Of a stretch of DNA of 64,000 nucleotides, positions 34,642 to 42,053 are shown piece after piece (within the stretch, counting starts at the first letter, position 1; every line of letters begins with the position of its first letter). The notes beneath the pieces were generated by a model. That model was given only the letters and a program-made list of their open reading frames with translations, was not told the origin of the DNA and searched no databases. Origin of the DNA: Desulfuromonadales bacterium (GTDB lineage Bacteria > Desulfobacterota > Desulfuromonadia > Geobacterales > Pseudopelobacteraceae); the NCBI GenBank assembly GCA_013349325.1, contig DUZX01000013.1:1-64000 (forward strand), in the 5' to 3' direction. The translations under genes and the position numbers were made by a program.

Positions 34642-34929
34642 ATGATGTTCAATCCACCACATCCGGGTGAAATAATTCGTGAACTTTGTCTTGAACCACT
34701 CGGAATATCCGTTCAACGTGCCGCGCTTGCACTTGGCGTTAGCCGAAAAACACTTTCTGAACTTCTGAATGGTCATTCACGCATCACGACTGAAATGGCG
34801 TTACGGCTGTCAATTGCATTTGACACAACACCCGAAAGCTGGCTTTCACAGCAAATGCAGTATGACCTCTGGTGTTCGCGAGAAAAAACCGGCACCTTAA
34901 AAGTTCAGCGACTCGCGCTTGCTGCGTAG
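34642..34929 (+). CDS. higA: HigA-type antitoxin
   Basis: This 95-residue XRE-family antitoxin begins '[59 protein letters not shown]', the characteristic HigA/VapI start with the helix-turn-helix at about residues 24-62, followed by '[16 protein letters not shown]'. It binds HigB and represses the operon. Either of the first two ATG codons could be used; GGAGCAGGAG lies upstream. Confidence 0.94.
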   Translation: MMFNPPHPGEIIRELCLEPLGISVQRAALALGVSRKTLSELLNGHSRITTEMALRLSIAFDTTPESWLSQQMQYDLWCSREKTGTLKVQRLALAA

Positions 34930-34991
34930 CAGGGCTCTAAAACAGTCCATAAATAACCAGCTTTGCCCGTTTCAGGTCCATGCCTGTTAAT

Positions 34992-35014
34992 AAAAAAGCC
35001 GTCTTAACAAGACG
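34992..35014 (-). terminator. Small hairpin with T tract on minus strand
   Basis: Read leftwards, CGTCTTgttAAGACG is followed by gc and six T residues. It would stop transcription entering higBA from the right; no minus-strand gene here needs it. Confidence 0.35.
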
Positions 35015-35057
35015 ACTGTCGCAAAACATAAAGGCGGTTTTATAAAACAACAATGAT

Positions 35058-35085
35058 GTTGACAACTGTCAACCTGTGGTATAAT
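35058..35085 (+). promoter_or_regulatory. Promoter with perfect palindrome, MqsR-like operon
   Basis: GTTGACAACTGTCAAC (35058-35073) is a perfect palindrome with 7-bp arms and a 2-bp centre; it covers a -35 TTGACA (35059-35064). TATAAT lies at 35080-35085 (15-bp spacer). The ATG at 35097 is only 11 bp past the -10, so the transcript would be almost leaderless unless a later start is used. Confidence 0.65.
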
Positions 35086-35096
35086 AAGGACAGCCA

Positions 35097-35474
35097 ATGC
35101 AGCCACCAGCAACCTTAAAAAAACCGTTTAATCCTCTCAAAATGGTACGTGCTCGCATCAACAGCAATGATTTCAGGATTCAACAGGATGCGCTTGAGGA
35201 TGCTCACAACGATTTCAACTGGACAGGCGTCGAAATCAAAAAAGCCATTTTGAAGTTGAATGACAGATATTATTTCGATAACAAGCTGAAGAATCATTAC
35301 TACAACACCAAGCCCCATGAAATCTATCCGGCAGAGAATACGTTCATCGACTACTACCGAGCACACAACCTGCTTGATGGTGAAAGCGTCTATACGCACT
35401 TTTACATTCGAGAGCACCGAACAACTGTCATAATCAATAGTTTTAAGGAATTACATCATGTCCCGGAAGACTAA
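35097..35474 (+). CDS. MqsR-like toxin
   Basis: This 125-residue protein resembles MqsR, a RelE-fold mRNA interferase: 'LKMVRARINSNDFRIQQDALEDAHNDFNWTGVEIKKAILKL' matches the MqsR start (V-K-x-L-V-x-x-G-x-V/R...T-x-x-A-x-x-D), and the end 'DGESVYTHFYIREHRTTVIINSFKE' matches its final strands ('vYiK..v....lvISFK'). Catalytic residues cannot be assigned with certainty. The zinc-ribbon gene overlaps its 3' end by 17 bp, as expected for a toxin-antitoxin pair. The start could also be ATG 35142, since the promoter lies very close to 35097. Confidence 0.7.
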   Translation: MQPPATLKKPFNPLKMVRARINSNDFRIQQDALEDAHNDFNWTGVEIKKAILKLNDRYYFDNKLKNHYYNTKPHEIYPAENTFIDYYRAHNLLDGESVYTHFYIREHRTTVIINSFKELHHVPED

Positions 35475-36093
35475 CTGCGAATACTGCGACGGCACGATAA
35501 CAACGGTGAAAACGATTCTGTTTTTCAAGAGTAAGGCGCTCGGAACTGTTCGAATCCCTGATATCGAGCAGCATAAATGCTCAAAATGCGACAATACTTC
35601 TCTCTCACTGGATGAAGCAAACAAGGTTTCTCAATTTGTCCGGGACAAAGAGCAGCACATTATCGATAATCTGCCTGCCAGTGATTTTATCTCCCTCAAC
35701 CAGGCGGCAGACCTGCTCGGAATCAGTAAACAGGCATTCAGCAAGCATCCGCGTGTAAAGCGGGGCTTCATTTACTCCATAACCATTGATAACAAGAAAT
35801 TCTTTTACAAACGTTCTGTTGAGGCATTCAGGGATACAAAGGATGGCAGGGTGTCTTTAAGCTGGCCGTCAATCATCAACCAGATTGAAGTAAGCGTAAA
35901 ACCAGAGCCACCACGGGAAGTTTCTTACAGCCATCTCCAGCAGCAGATTCTTGTCAATAGGGCGTCCAACTTCGTCTACGCGCAACAGAAAAACAATCCG
36001 CTGCACATTGACACCAATGCAGACGATCTCTTTATTCCGGCGACGATGTACGATCAGCAGTCTTGTTATCCCCGATACACAACAACTCGTTAA
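35458..36093 (+). CDS. Zinc-ribbon/HTH antitoxin with long C-terminal extension
   Basis: This 211-residue protein starts with a YgiT/MqsA-type zinc ribbon (C7, C10, C40, C43: 'CEYC', 'CSKC'), which in MqsA binds the toxin. A MerR/excisionase-like helix-turn-helix follows at about residues 75-125 ('ISLNQAADLLGISKQAFSKHPRVKRGFIYSITIDNKKFFYKRSVEAF'), unlike the XRE domain of E. coli MqsA. About 80 further residues, rich in Gln and Asn, have no counterpart in MqsA. By position it is the antitoxin and repressor of the MqsR-like toxin. The extension could bind the third protein of the operon, as in toxin-antitoxin-chaperone systems. Confidence 0.7.
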   Translation: MSRKTNCEYCDGTITTVKTILFFKSKALGTVRIPDIEQHKCSKCDNTSLSLDEANKVSQFVRDKEQHIIDNLPASDFISLNQAADLLGISKQAFSKHPRVKRGFIYSITIDNKKFFYKRSVEAFRDTKDGRVSLSWPSIINQIEVSVKPEPPREVSYSHLQQQILVNRASNFVYAQQKNNPLHIDTNADDLFIPATMYDQQSCYPRYTTTR

Positions 36094-36120
36094 CCACTTC
36101 ACTATCTTTAGGGGGAATAT

Positions 36121-36414
36121 ATGTCGGAAGAACAGAATCAACAAGTACCAAAGATGCTGCACTTATCAAACACCCCGACCGCTTTTACCGATGGCATCAA
36201 TATAGCGTGCAGGATAGACGGGTGTGTTTTGCTACAATTTATTTCAGACACCCCATCCGTTGCCATTGAAAATTTCCGAACCATCATGAACAGGGATAAT
36301 GCCATCCAGTTGATTGACAATCTGGCAAAGTCGCTGAACTATTATCCTATGCCGGATGCAACTCCACCTGCCGAACCATCTCCTGCTAAAAAGAAGGGTA
36401 GCGCAAAAGCCTGA
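36121..36414 (+). CDS. Small DUF3467-like protein, third gene of MqsR-like operon
   Basis: This 97-residue protein follows the antitoxin after 27 bp with a strong ribosome site AGGGGGA. The central part ('FTDGINIACRIDGCVLLQFISDTP' then 'NFRTIMNRDNAIQLIDNLAKSLNYYP') has strand-strand-helix character and resembles DUF3467-type proteins, in which such a core precedes a helix ending near the C-terminus. The last 20 residues are Pro, Ala and Lys rich. No catalytic motif is seen. It could be a chaperone-like or antitoxin-stabilising component; this is inference from operon position. Confidence 0.6.
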   Translation: MSEEQNQQVPKMLHLSNTPTAFTDGINIACRIDGCVLLQFISDTPSVAIENFRTIMNRDNAIQLIDNLAKSLNYYPMPDATPPAEPSPAKKKGSAKA

Positions 36415-36481
36415 GAGCAGGCCAGATTTTACTGAATCTTTAGTGTATATGATGTCCACGTGACGGTAGTGGAGGTTCGTA

Positions 36482-36802
36482 ATGGCAACCATAGCAGGGA
36501 CACACATCAAACCGGAAATAATTGAGTCTTTTTGCAACCACTGGAATATACGAGAATTATCGCTGATCGGATCTGTATTACGCGACGATTTTAACGATGC
36601 CAGTGATGTCGATGTAATGGTCTCGTTTCAGAACGATTCGAGATGGTCACTTCTTGACCATGTTGCCATGCGCGATGAGCTCGTCGCAATCTTTGGTCGA
36701 AATGTTGATCTGGTTACCCGTAAAGGAGTTGAACGTAGTAGAAACGCGCTGCGACGCTCTTCGATACTTGAATCGGTCAAGGTCTTTTATGCTGCTACGT
36801 GA
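36482..36802 (+). CDS. MntA-like minimal nucleotidyltransferase antitoxin
   Basis: This 106-residue protein has the polymerase-beta-fold motif G30-S31-x10-D42-x-D44 ('LIGSVLRDDFNDASDVDVMVSF') of MNT proteins, plus 'VDLVTRKGVERS' further on. MntA antitoxins transfer AMP to a tyrosine of the HEPN toxin HepT and so silence it. A HepT start overlaps its 3' end but is truncated after about 18 codons, so this is an orphan. GGAGG precedes ATG 36482. Confidence 0.87.
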   Translation: MATIAGTHIKPEIIESFCNHWNIRELSLIGSVLRDDFNDASDVDVMVSFQNDSRWSLLDHVAMRDELVAIFGRNVDLVTRKGVERSRNALRRSSILESVKVFYAAT

Positions 36803-36869
36803 TATGGCTTCCCTACGTAGTTTCCTAAGCACGGCCGTTCTTGAACCACAGAGCAAATGTGATCTTTAA
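36789..36869 (+). pseudogene. HepT (HEPN) toxin remnant
   Basis: ATG at 36789, inside the end of the MNT gene, opens MLLRDMASLRSFLSTAV, which fits the first helix of HepT proteins ('...RD..yL.dmL.a...'). After 'STAV' the frame enters a CACAGAGCAA repeat and stops at TGA 36867-36869. The RX4-6H catalytic motif of HEPN RNases is therefore missing. Confidence 0.55.
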
Positions 36870-36916
36870 CCTGTATTCTTCTTTGTTTTCGATCAGTTGC
36901 TCAGTTGTTTTGTGTT
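36842..36916. repeat. CACAGAGCAA inverted-repeat element, copy 2
   Basis: The left arm GAACCACAGAGCAA (36843-36856) and right arm GTTGCTCAGTTGTTTTGTG (36896-36914) are inverted relatives of the element at 22010-22135. It sits exactly where the HepT reading frame is lost. Confidence 0.65.
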
Positions 36917-36934
36917 TCAAATGATTTTTCCCGG

Positions 36935-38614
36935 TTAAAACATCAACTCTTTCTCCACGATTTCAATCGCCTGGCGCGGCAGATACACCTTGTTCAGCTT
37001 TTCTGCCAATACTACGACGCCTTCCAGCTCGATCGACTTTCCATGTACCAACACAATATTCTTGGAAATTGGCAAGCGGGCCTGTGAACCACCCTTTTTA
37101 ACAACCAGCACAGGATTAGTTGCATCATTTTTATCGATGACGGTAGAAAATCCGGCTGCCTGAAATGCCGATGACGCCTCAACGAATAGGCGGCTGTTGA
37201 TTTCCGCGAAGGTAAACCCCAGCTTTTTCGCAACATACCTGCCGATATCGATATTTTCCCACAAGCCGCTGATACGCCCAGGGCCGAATGAGAACAGAAA
37301 GGGATCGCCGCCGGTGTGCCCGTTGGTGGTCCAGCCGATTCGGGCGCGCTGTGAGAGTATGGCAACTATGACATTCTGTTGTGCCACTCCAAACGGCGCC
37401 AGCTGGATGGAGGCGATTTCAGAACTGCTCAGATCCGTAATTCCCCATTGTTGTGCAAAGATCTCCTTGATAGTGGCTTGGGAGGCGTCTTTTCCGAGAA
37501 GCCGGCCAACACCTTCACCACTCAGCCTGGCCTTTCGCAGCGGTCCAACGACAAAATCATCGTCAGTTGTCGAATAGTTAGGATCCGAACGTACGCCGAT
37601 GGAGAGGCCGCCGGTTGTGTGATCTGAAACACAGATCAGCAGCGTGTTGCCATCTCTTTTGGCGAAATCAAGTGCGACCTTGACGGCCCTGTCATAGGAC
37701 AAAAGCTCACTCACCACAGCGGCCGGATCGTTGGCGTGGGCGCCCCAGTCGACTTTTGAACCTTCAACAAACAGGAAAAAGCCCTTTTCACTCCCTTGTA
37801 CGCTTTTGGATAACGTATCCAGAGCCGTAGCGGTCATTTCAGCCAGTGACGGTTCGCCGGGAGCAAAGGTGGTGCGGTCGATATCGTAGGCCATGGCATC
37901 TTTTGCAAACATGCCGAAGATCTTGCGCCCCGAAGCAGCCAGCATCTGATCACGGTTTGTTACGTATGTGTAGCCCCGCGACGTGATCACCTCGACCAGA
38001 TTTTCTTTATCCGTGCGCACGCCGGTGCCGGTCCCGGTGGGTAACAGATACTGCTCGCCGCCGGCCAGCAGCACATCGATATTCTGGTAGACCTGCTGTT
38101 CACCAATTTCAGTATAATCACTGCGGTCGTGAGTATGGGCCGTGAAGTCAGCCGGTGTGGCGTGTTGCAGATTGGATGTCGCGACGACACCCGTGGCACG
38201 CCCCGTTAGCCGGGCACCTTCCAGTACGGTTGCCAGCGGCACGTACTGCCTGGCGGCATCAAACTCTACCCCGGCAATGGTCACATGCCAGGGAGAGACG
38301 GAAATACCCTTGTCACTCCCCTTCTGTCCGGTCGCATAACTGGTGGATCCGGGTGCCGAGTCGGTGATAATCGAGTCGGCACCGTAGGTACGGATGGCGC
38401 CGCTCAGGATTTCGTCGGAAGCGAGCCGCTCGCCTTTAACCCAACGTGCCAGCGGCCAGGCCTCGTTGGTCGTACCGTCACTCAGCATGAAAATCACATT
38501 TTTTACCTGACCAGCATCACCGTTTCCTGTTGCCAACCGCGCCGGGCCGGATGCACAGGCTGATAACGTCAGGCAGGCACTGATCAGAAACGTGATGTAA
38601 GTGGCTAGCTTCAT
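36935..38614 (-). CDS. PhoA-family alkaline phosphatase, lipoprotein
   Basis: This 559-residue enzyme has a lipobox (LSAC, C20), so it should be membrane-anchored outside the cytoplasm. The alkaline phosphatase core is visible: 'NVIFMLSDG' with metal ligand D46, the nucleophile S86 in 'TDSAPGSTSYATG', 'VEGSKVDWGAHANDP' and 'SDHTTGG'. The sequence after the nucleophile differs from E. coli PhoA (DSAAS/TATA), and a C-terminal region of about 130 residues extends beyond the catalytic core. It is translationally coupled to the upstream flavin-barrel gene (4-bp overlap). No pho box was identified. Confidence 0.88.
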   Translation of the reverse strand: MKLATYITFLISACLTLSACASGPARLATGNGDAGQVKNVIFMLSDGTTNEAWPLARWVKGERLASDEILSGAIRTYGADSIITDSAPGSTSYATGQKGSDKGISVSPWHVTIAGVEFDAARQYVPLATVLEGARLTGRATGVVATSNLQHATPADFTAHTHDRSDYTEIGEQQVYQNIDVLLAGGEQYLLPTGTGTGVRTDKENLVEVITSRGYTYVTNRDQMLAASGRKIFGMFAKDAMAYDIDRTTFAPGEPSLAEMTATALDTLSKSVQGSEKGFFLFVEGSKVDWGAHANDPAAVVSELLSYDRAVKVALDFAKRDGNTLLICVSDHTTGGLSIGVRSDPNYSTTDDDFVVGPLRKARLSGEGVGRLLGKDASQATIKEIFAQQWGITDLSSSEIASIQLAPFGVAQQNVIVAILSQRARIGWTTNGHTGGDPFLFSFGPGRISGLWENIDIGRYVAKKLGFTFAEINSRLFVEASSAFQAAGFSTVIDKNDATNPVLVVKKGGSQARLPISKNIVLVHGKSIELEGVVVLAEKLNKVYLPRQAIEIVEKELMF

Positions 38615-39066
38615 ATGTGTTTCCCGTGAAATTCGCAGACATTCTGAAAGCGGGTAACCAGATAGATGCTGGCAACCTGAACCTGCAGCAGGGCGGTATC
38701 GGGTGAGTTGGCGAATTCTGTTAAACCGGGGTGCTTGTCAAGGAAGTGAGCCAGTGCGGACTCTCTGGCCTTGTCATGCAACTCTGCGGCGACACCGAGA
38801 ACTGTGGCGGCAGCTGCCTGGCTGAAGTCGTCAGATGTGTTGTGGCGATTATCGATCAGCAGCGATACATGACGGTTGGCTTCCAGATACGACCATTTAC
38901 GCGTGCTGCGTGCTGTTACGAAATAAAAGGTATGCAGGTCGGGAGTTGTGGCAAACGCAACTAGACTGGTGTAGGGGGCCTTTCCGGCATTGGTTGCCAG
39001 AACAGCCAACTGCTGACCGCTGCACAGCTCGTCAAGAATAATTCTGTTTTCTGCTGTTTCATTCAT
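38611..39066 (-). CDS. Pyridoxamine 5'-phosphate oxidase-like flavin protein
   Basis: This 151-residue protein has the split-barrel FMN-binding fold: 'GQQLAVLATNAGKAPYTSLVAFATTPDLHTFYFVTARSTRKWSYLEANRHVSLLIDN' is the typical opening with the 'T...kw..l..np.Vsl.id' pattern. Members bind FMN, F420 or heme; the substrate is unknown. It is the first gene of a two-gene unit with the phosphatase. GGAGGAGCGG lies just upstream of ATG 39066. Confidence 0.85.
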   Translation of the reverse strand: MNETAENRIILDELCSGQQLAVLATNAGKAPYTSLVAFATTPDLHTFYFVTARSTRKWSYLEANRHVSLLIDNRHNTSDDFSQAAAATVLGVAAELHDKARESALAHFLDKHPGLTEFANSPDTALLQVQVASIYLVTRFQNVCEFHGKHI

Positions 39067-39193
39067 CGTATCCGCTCCTCCGTAGGTCCATTTTATATGA
39101 GCCTGTAGTTAGTACCATGACCACTATCGGTGGTAAACAGTAAGATTATGAGAGATGAGAGTAAAAAAACGTTTCCATGAAAAATTTATGGGC

Positions 39194-39199
39194 TATAAT
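39194..39199 (+). promoter_or_regulatory. Candidate -10 of the receiver operon
   Basis: TATAAT occurs 44 bp upstream of the receiver gene start. A weak -35 (TTTCCA, 39172-39177) lies 16 bp before it. Confidence 0.4.
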
Positions 39200-39242
39200 C
39201 GCGTCCGCATGACTGACCGGGAACAAACAGGGGGAGCAACTC

Positions 39243-39614
39243 ATGAGTAAGAAAGTAATTCTTGCCGTTGATGACGAGCCGAATATTCTGATGTCCATCG
39301 AGTTTATCCTTGATATGGAGGGGTATGATGTTCACACGGCATGCGATGGCGATGAGGCTTTGGAAATGGCCGACCGCGTCAAACCAGACCTGATTTTACT
39401 GGATGTCAATATGCCGCGCAAAGACGGCTACGAGGTCTGCCGCATTTTGCGCCTGCGGCAGAATATGGCACACACGCGTGTCATCATGCTGACCGCCAAG
39501 GGACAGACGCTTGAAAAGAAGAAAGGGTTGGAAGTCGGTGCCGATGAATACGTAACCAAGCCGTTCAGCGCAGACGAGCTGCTTCAGACGATTAGAACCT
39601 GCCTGGCTTTATGA
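39243..39614 (+). CDS. Stand-alone CheY-like response regulator
   Basis: This 123-residue protein is only a receiver domain: acidic pocket D10-D11, phosphoacceptor D54 ('LILLDVNMPRKDG'), Thr in 'IMLTAKG' and Lys in 'TKPFSADEL'. It has no output domain, so it must act by protein contact. It overlaps the start of the sensor-exonuclease gene by 4 bp, and an intact histidine kinase lies in the same operon, so phosphorylation by that kinase is likely. In Vibrio the related CrbSR pair controls acetate use, but CrbR has a DNA-binding domain that is lacking here. Confidence 0.9.
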   Translation: MSKKVILAVDDEPNILMSIEFILDMEGYDVHTACDGDEALEMADRVKPDLILLDVNMPRKDGYEVCRILRLRQNMAHTRVIMLTAKGQTLEKKKGLEVGADEYVTKPFSADELLQTIRTCLAL

Positions 39615-41782
39615 CAGCCGGCACGGAAAACAGACCTGTCCGTAAAAAGAGGAGACTGCGCCGCAGGATGATTGCGTCAACGCTCAGCCTGGCGCTCTTG
39701 CCGCTGCTGATAGCCATGACCGGGCTCTTTTTTGTTATCAGTGAATATGTCGCTGAATTCCAGCGACTGCAGCCGACATCCCCGCTGCACGATCAATTCA
39801 TATCGGCGGTCATTCAGATTACATTTCTGCTGGCACTGTCCGGAGTGATTATCACAATTCTGGTCTGGCGCATGGCAGACCATTTCCTCAAACCGATCCT
39901 GCAGATCCGGCGGGGCGCTGAGATTGTCTCCCGTATCAATCTTGATCATCGCATAGAGATAAATACCGGTGATGAACTTGAAGATCTTGCCCTGGAATTC
40001 AACCTCATGGCCGGGAATCTGGGCAAGGCCTATAACGTGCTTGAAGAGAGGGTAACCGAGGCGACACGTACCGTTCAAGAGGAGCGAAATCGTCTGGCGA
40101 CTGTACTTCGTACCATGGTCGATGGCGTGATCGTTGCCAACGAAGCGGTCGAGACGATCCTGATGAATCCTCGGGCACGGGTTATTCTGGGCCTGGGGTA
40201 TACCTCCGGGATCGGGACCCCTCTGGCACGGATCTTCCCTGGCGATCGTCTTAACTTTCACATTAAAAGGGTGCGTCAACGTTGGGAACAACGCCGGGAG
40301 TCGGTGGAAGAGGTGATCTTTCCGCTTCAGGATGGCAAGCTGCTCAGAGGGTCACTTTCGGTGATACCGGGACCGGAAACGGAACTATCCGGTTTTCTGC
40401 TGGTTTTCCGCGATCTGAACAGTAGTGGCGATGAAGAGCGGACGTTTGAAGAGACGTTGAGGGAAATGCCACAGCTCTTGCGGGGGCCGCTGGCAGCATC
40501 CCGCTCATTGGTCGAGACGTTGCGGCGGCATCGCGAGATGCCGGCGGAAAAACAGATCGCATTTTTGACTGCGGTTGATGAAGAGATGAACCGTCTGAAC
40601 ATCCGGGTAACGGCCATTGATGAGGCTGCCACTGCCGCACGCGGTTCGCGCTGGCCCTCCATAGTGTCAGATGCCCGCAACCTGATCAGGGAAGCACTGC
40701 TGCTGGTTCCGGGGGTTCCAATCGCCTTCGAGGACGATGAGACCCCGATCCCGCCGGTACTGGTTGAGCCGTTTTCCTGGGTTGCCTCGCTCTGCTGTGT
40801 GCTTGAATGGCTGATGAGGTCGAGCACGGAGCGTCATACATTGAATATTGAACTGCAGATTGAGGATGGTACCGTTGTCACCACCTTTCAGATTAAGGGC
40901 TCCTTTAACGGTGACCCGGCAGAGCTGGAATCACGGATGATCTCTCCGGTCGGTGAACAGCCGGTTGCTCTGGGTGATGCAGTGCGCAGAAACCGTGGTG
41001 AACTCTGGACCAGGACAACCGAGGATGGTATGGAGGTGCGCCTGGCCCTGATGCAGGCCAGCGCCGCTTCTGAGGGTGGGCAGGCCGACAGATTGCTGGA
41101 TGGTGAACCGGAATTTTATGATTTCGATCTCTTTCTGCCGAGGCCGGTTGTAGAACGGGTGGATCAGCTGCAGGCCGATCTGGCCGATCTGGAATATGTC
41201 GTCTTCGACACCGAGACCACCGGAATGCGCCTGTCTGACGGTGATAAGGTCGTCAGCATCAGTGCCGTCCGCATTCGACGCGGGCGCATCCAGAACGCCG
41301 ATATCTTCCACACGCTGGTCAATCCCGGCCGGCCGATTCCTGCCGAATCGATCGTCTTTCACCATATTGAAGATCATATGGTTGTCGATGCGCCCACCAT
41401 CAGCCAGGTCTATCCGCAGTTTGTCGAATTTGTAGGTGACTCTGTTCTGGTTGCCCATAATGCGGCTTTTGATAAAAAATGTCTGGAGCTGGCGGCTGCC
41501 GAATCAGGACTGCCGCTGGTCAACAACCCGATTCTCGACACTCTGCTGCTCTCCTTCGGTATTCATGAGGGGACCGAAGGGCACAGTCTCGATGCTATCG
41601 CCGAGCGTATGGGCGTCGTTATCGAAGGTCGGCACACATCGCTGGGGGACGCACGGGCCACGGCGCAGGTGTTTCTGGGGCTGATCTCGCTATTGCCGGG
41701 GCGGGGTGTGCACACGCTGGCCGAGGCAAAAGCGTTCTGCGACCGGCACCTGCTGCTGCGCTGGCAGTCGTCGCGGTTCTGA
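39611..41782 (+). CDS. Membrane sensor (HAMP, degenerate kinase core) fused to DEDDh 3'-5' exonuclease
   Basis: This 723-residue protein has two transmembrane segments (about residues 24-48 and 68-92), a HAMP domain (about 93-147), a PAS-like region (about 160-275) and a segment resembling a histidine kinase in which the phosphorylated His is replaced ('MPQLLRGPLAASRSLVETL') and the ATP-binding boxes are not recognisable. Residues 527-690 are a DnaQ-type exonuclease: 'FDTETTG' (about 532), 'HNAAFD' (about 614) and the final 'HTSLGDARAT' (about 674-683), all DEDDh residues present. A nuclease tied to a membrane sensor is unusual; related exonucleases occur unfused in acetate-switch loci. Confidence 0.85.
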   Translation: MTAGTENRPVRKKRRLRRRMIASTLSLALLPLLIAMTGLFFVISEYVAEFQRLQPTSPLHDQFISAVIQITFLLALSGVIITILVWRMADHFLKPILQIRRGAEIVSRINLDHRIEINTGDELEDLALEFNLMAGNLGKAYNVLEERVTEATRTVQEERNRLATVLRTMVDGVIVANEAVETILMNPRARVILGLGYTSGIGTPLARIFPGDRLNFHIKRVRQRWEQRRESVEEVIFPLQDGKLLRGSLSVIPGPETELSGFLLVFRDLNSSGDEERTFEETLREMPQLLRGPLAASRSLVETLRRHREMPAEKQIAFLTAVDEEMNRLNIRVTAIDEAATAARGSRWPSIVSDARNLIREALLLVPGVPIAFEDDETPIPPVLVEPFSWVASLCCVLEWLMRSSTERHTLNIELQIEDGTVVTTFQIKGSFNGDPAELESRMISPVGEQPVALGDAVRRNRGELWTRTTEDGMEVRLALMQASAASEGGQADRLLDGEPEFYDFDLFLPRPVVERVDQLQADLADLEYVVFDTETTGMRLSDGDKVVSISAVRIRRGRIQNADIFHTLVNPGRPIPAESIVFHHIEDHMVVDAPTISQVYPQFVEFVGDSVLVAHNAAFDKKCLELAAAESGLPLVNNPILDTLLLSFGIHEGTEGHSLDAIAERMGVVIEGRHTSLGDARATAQVFLGLISLLPGRGVHTLAEAKAFCDRHLLLRWQSSRF

Positions 41783-41861
41783 TTCCACTCGGCATTCACG
41801 TTGCTGGAATAATGTATTGTCTTGATGCACAGTGGCATGATTCTTCGGAGGGGAGGTCGGG

Positions 41862-42053
41862 ATGGATAAGATATCGCGTCGGCTGGCGGCGCTGTTTGTC
41901 ATAGGCATCGCGGCACTGTATCCGCCCCTGCTGGGGGCGTTTAACCGGCCGGGGAGTTTTCTCGGTATTCCGATTCTGCCACTCTATCTCTTCACCGCCT
42001 GGGGTGCGCTGGTTGCCATTGGCTGGCTGCTGGGCAGAGGAGATGAGTCGTGA
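41862..42053 (+). CDS. Small two-helix membrane protein before SLC5 kinase
   Basis: This 63-residue protein has two hydrophobic helices (about residues 9-27 and 35-57: 'LAALFVIGIAALYPPLLGAF', 'LPLYLFTAWGALVAIGWLLG'). It overlaps the transporter-kinase start by 4 bp (ATGAGTCGTGA region). Small two-helix partners of this kind (DUF4212/DUF3311-like) accompany sodium:solute symporters. I infer it is a subunit or folding partner of the SLC5 module. GGAGGGGAGG lies upstream. Confidence 0.75.
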   Translation: MDKISRRLAALFVIGIAALYPPLLGAFNRPGSFLGIPILPLYLFTAWGALVAIGWLLGRGDES

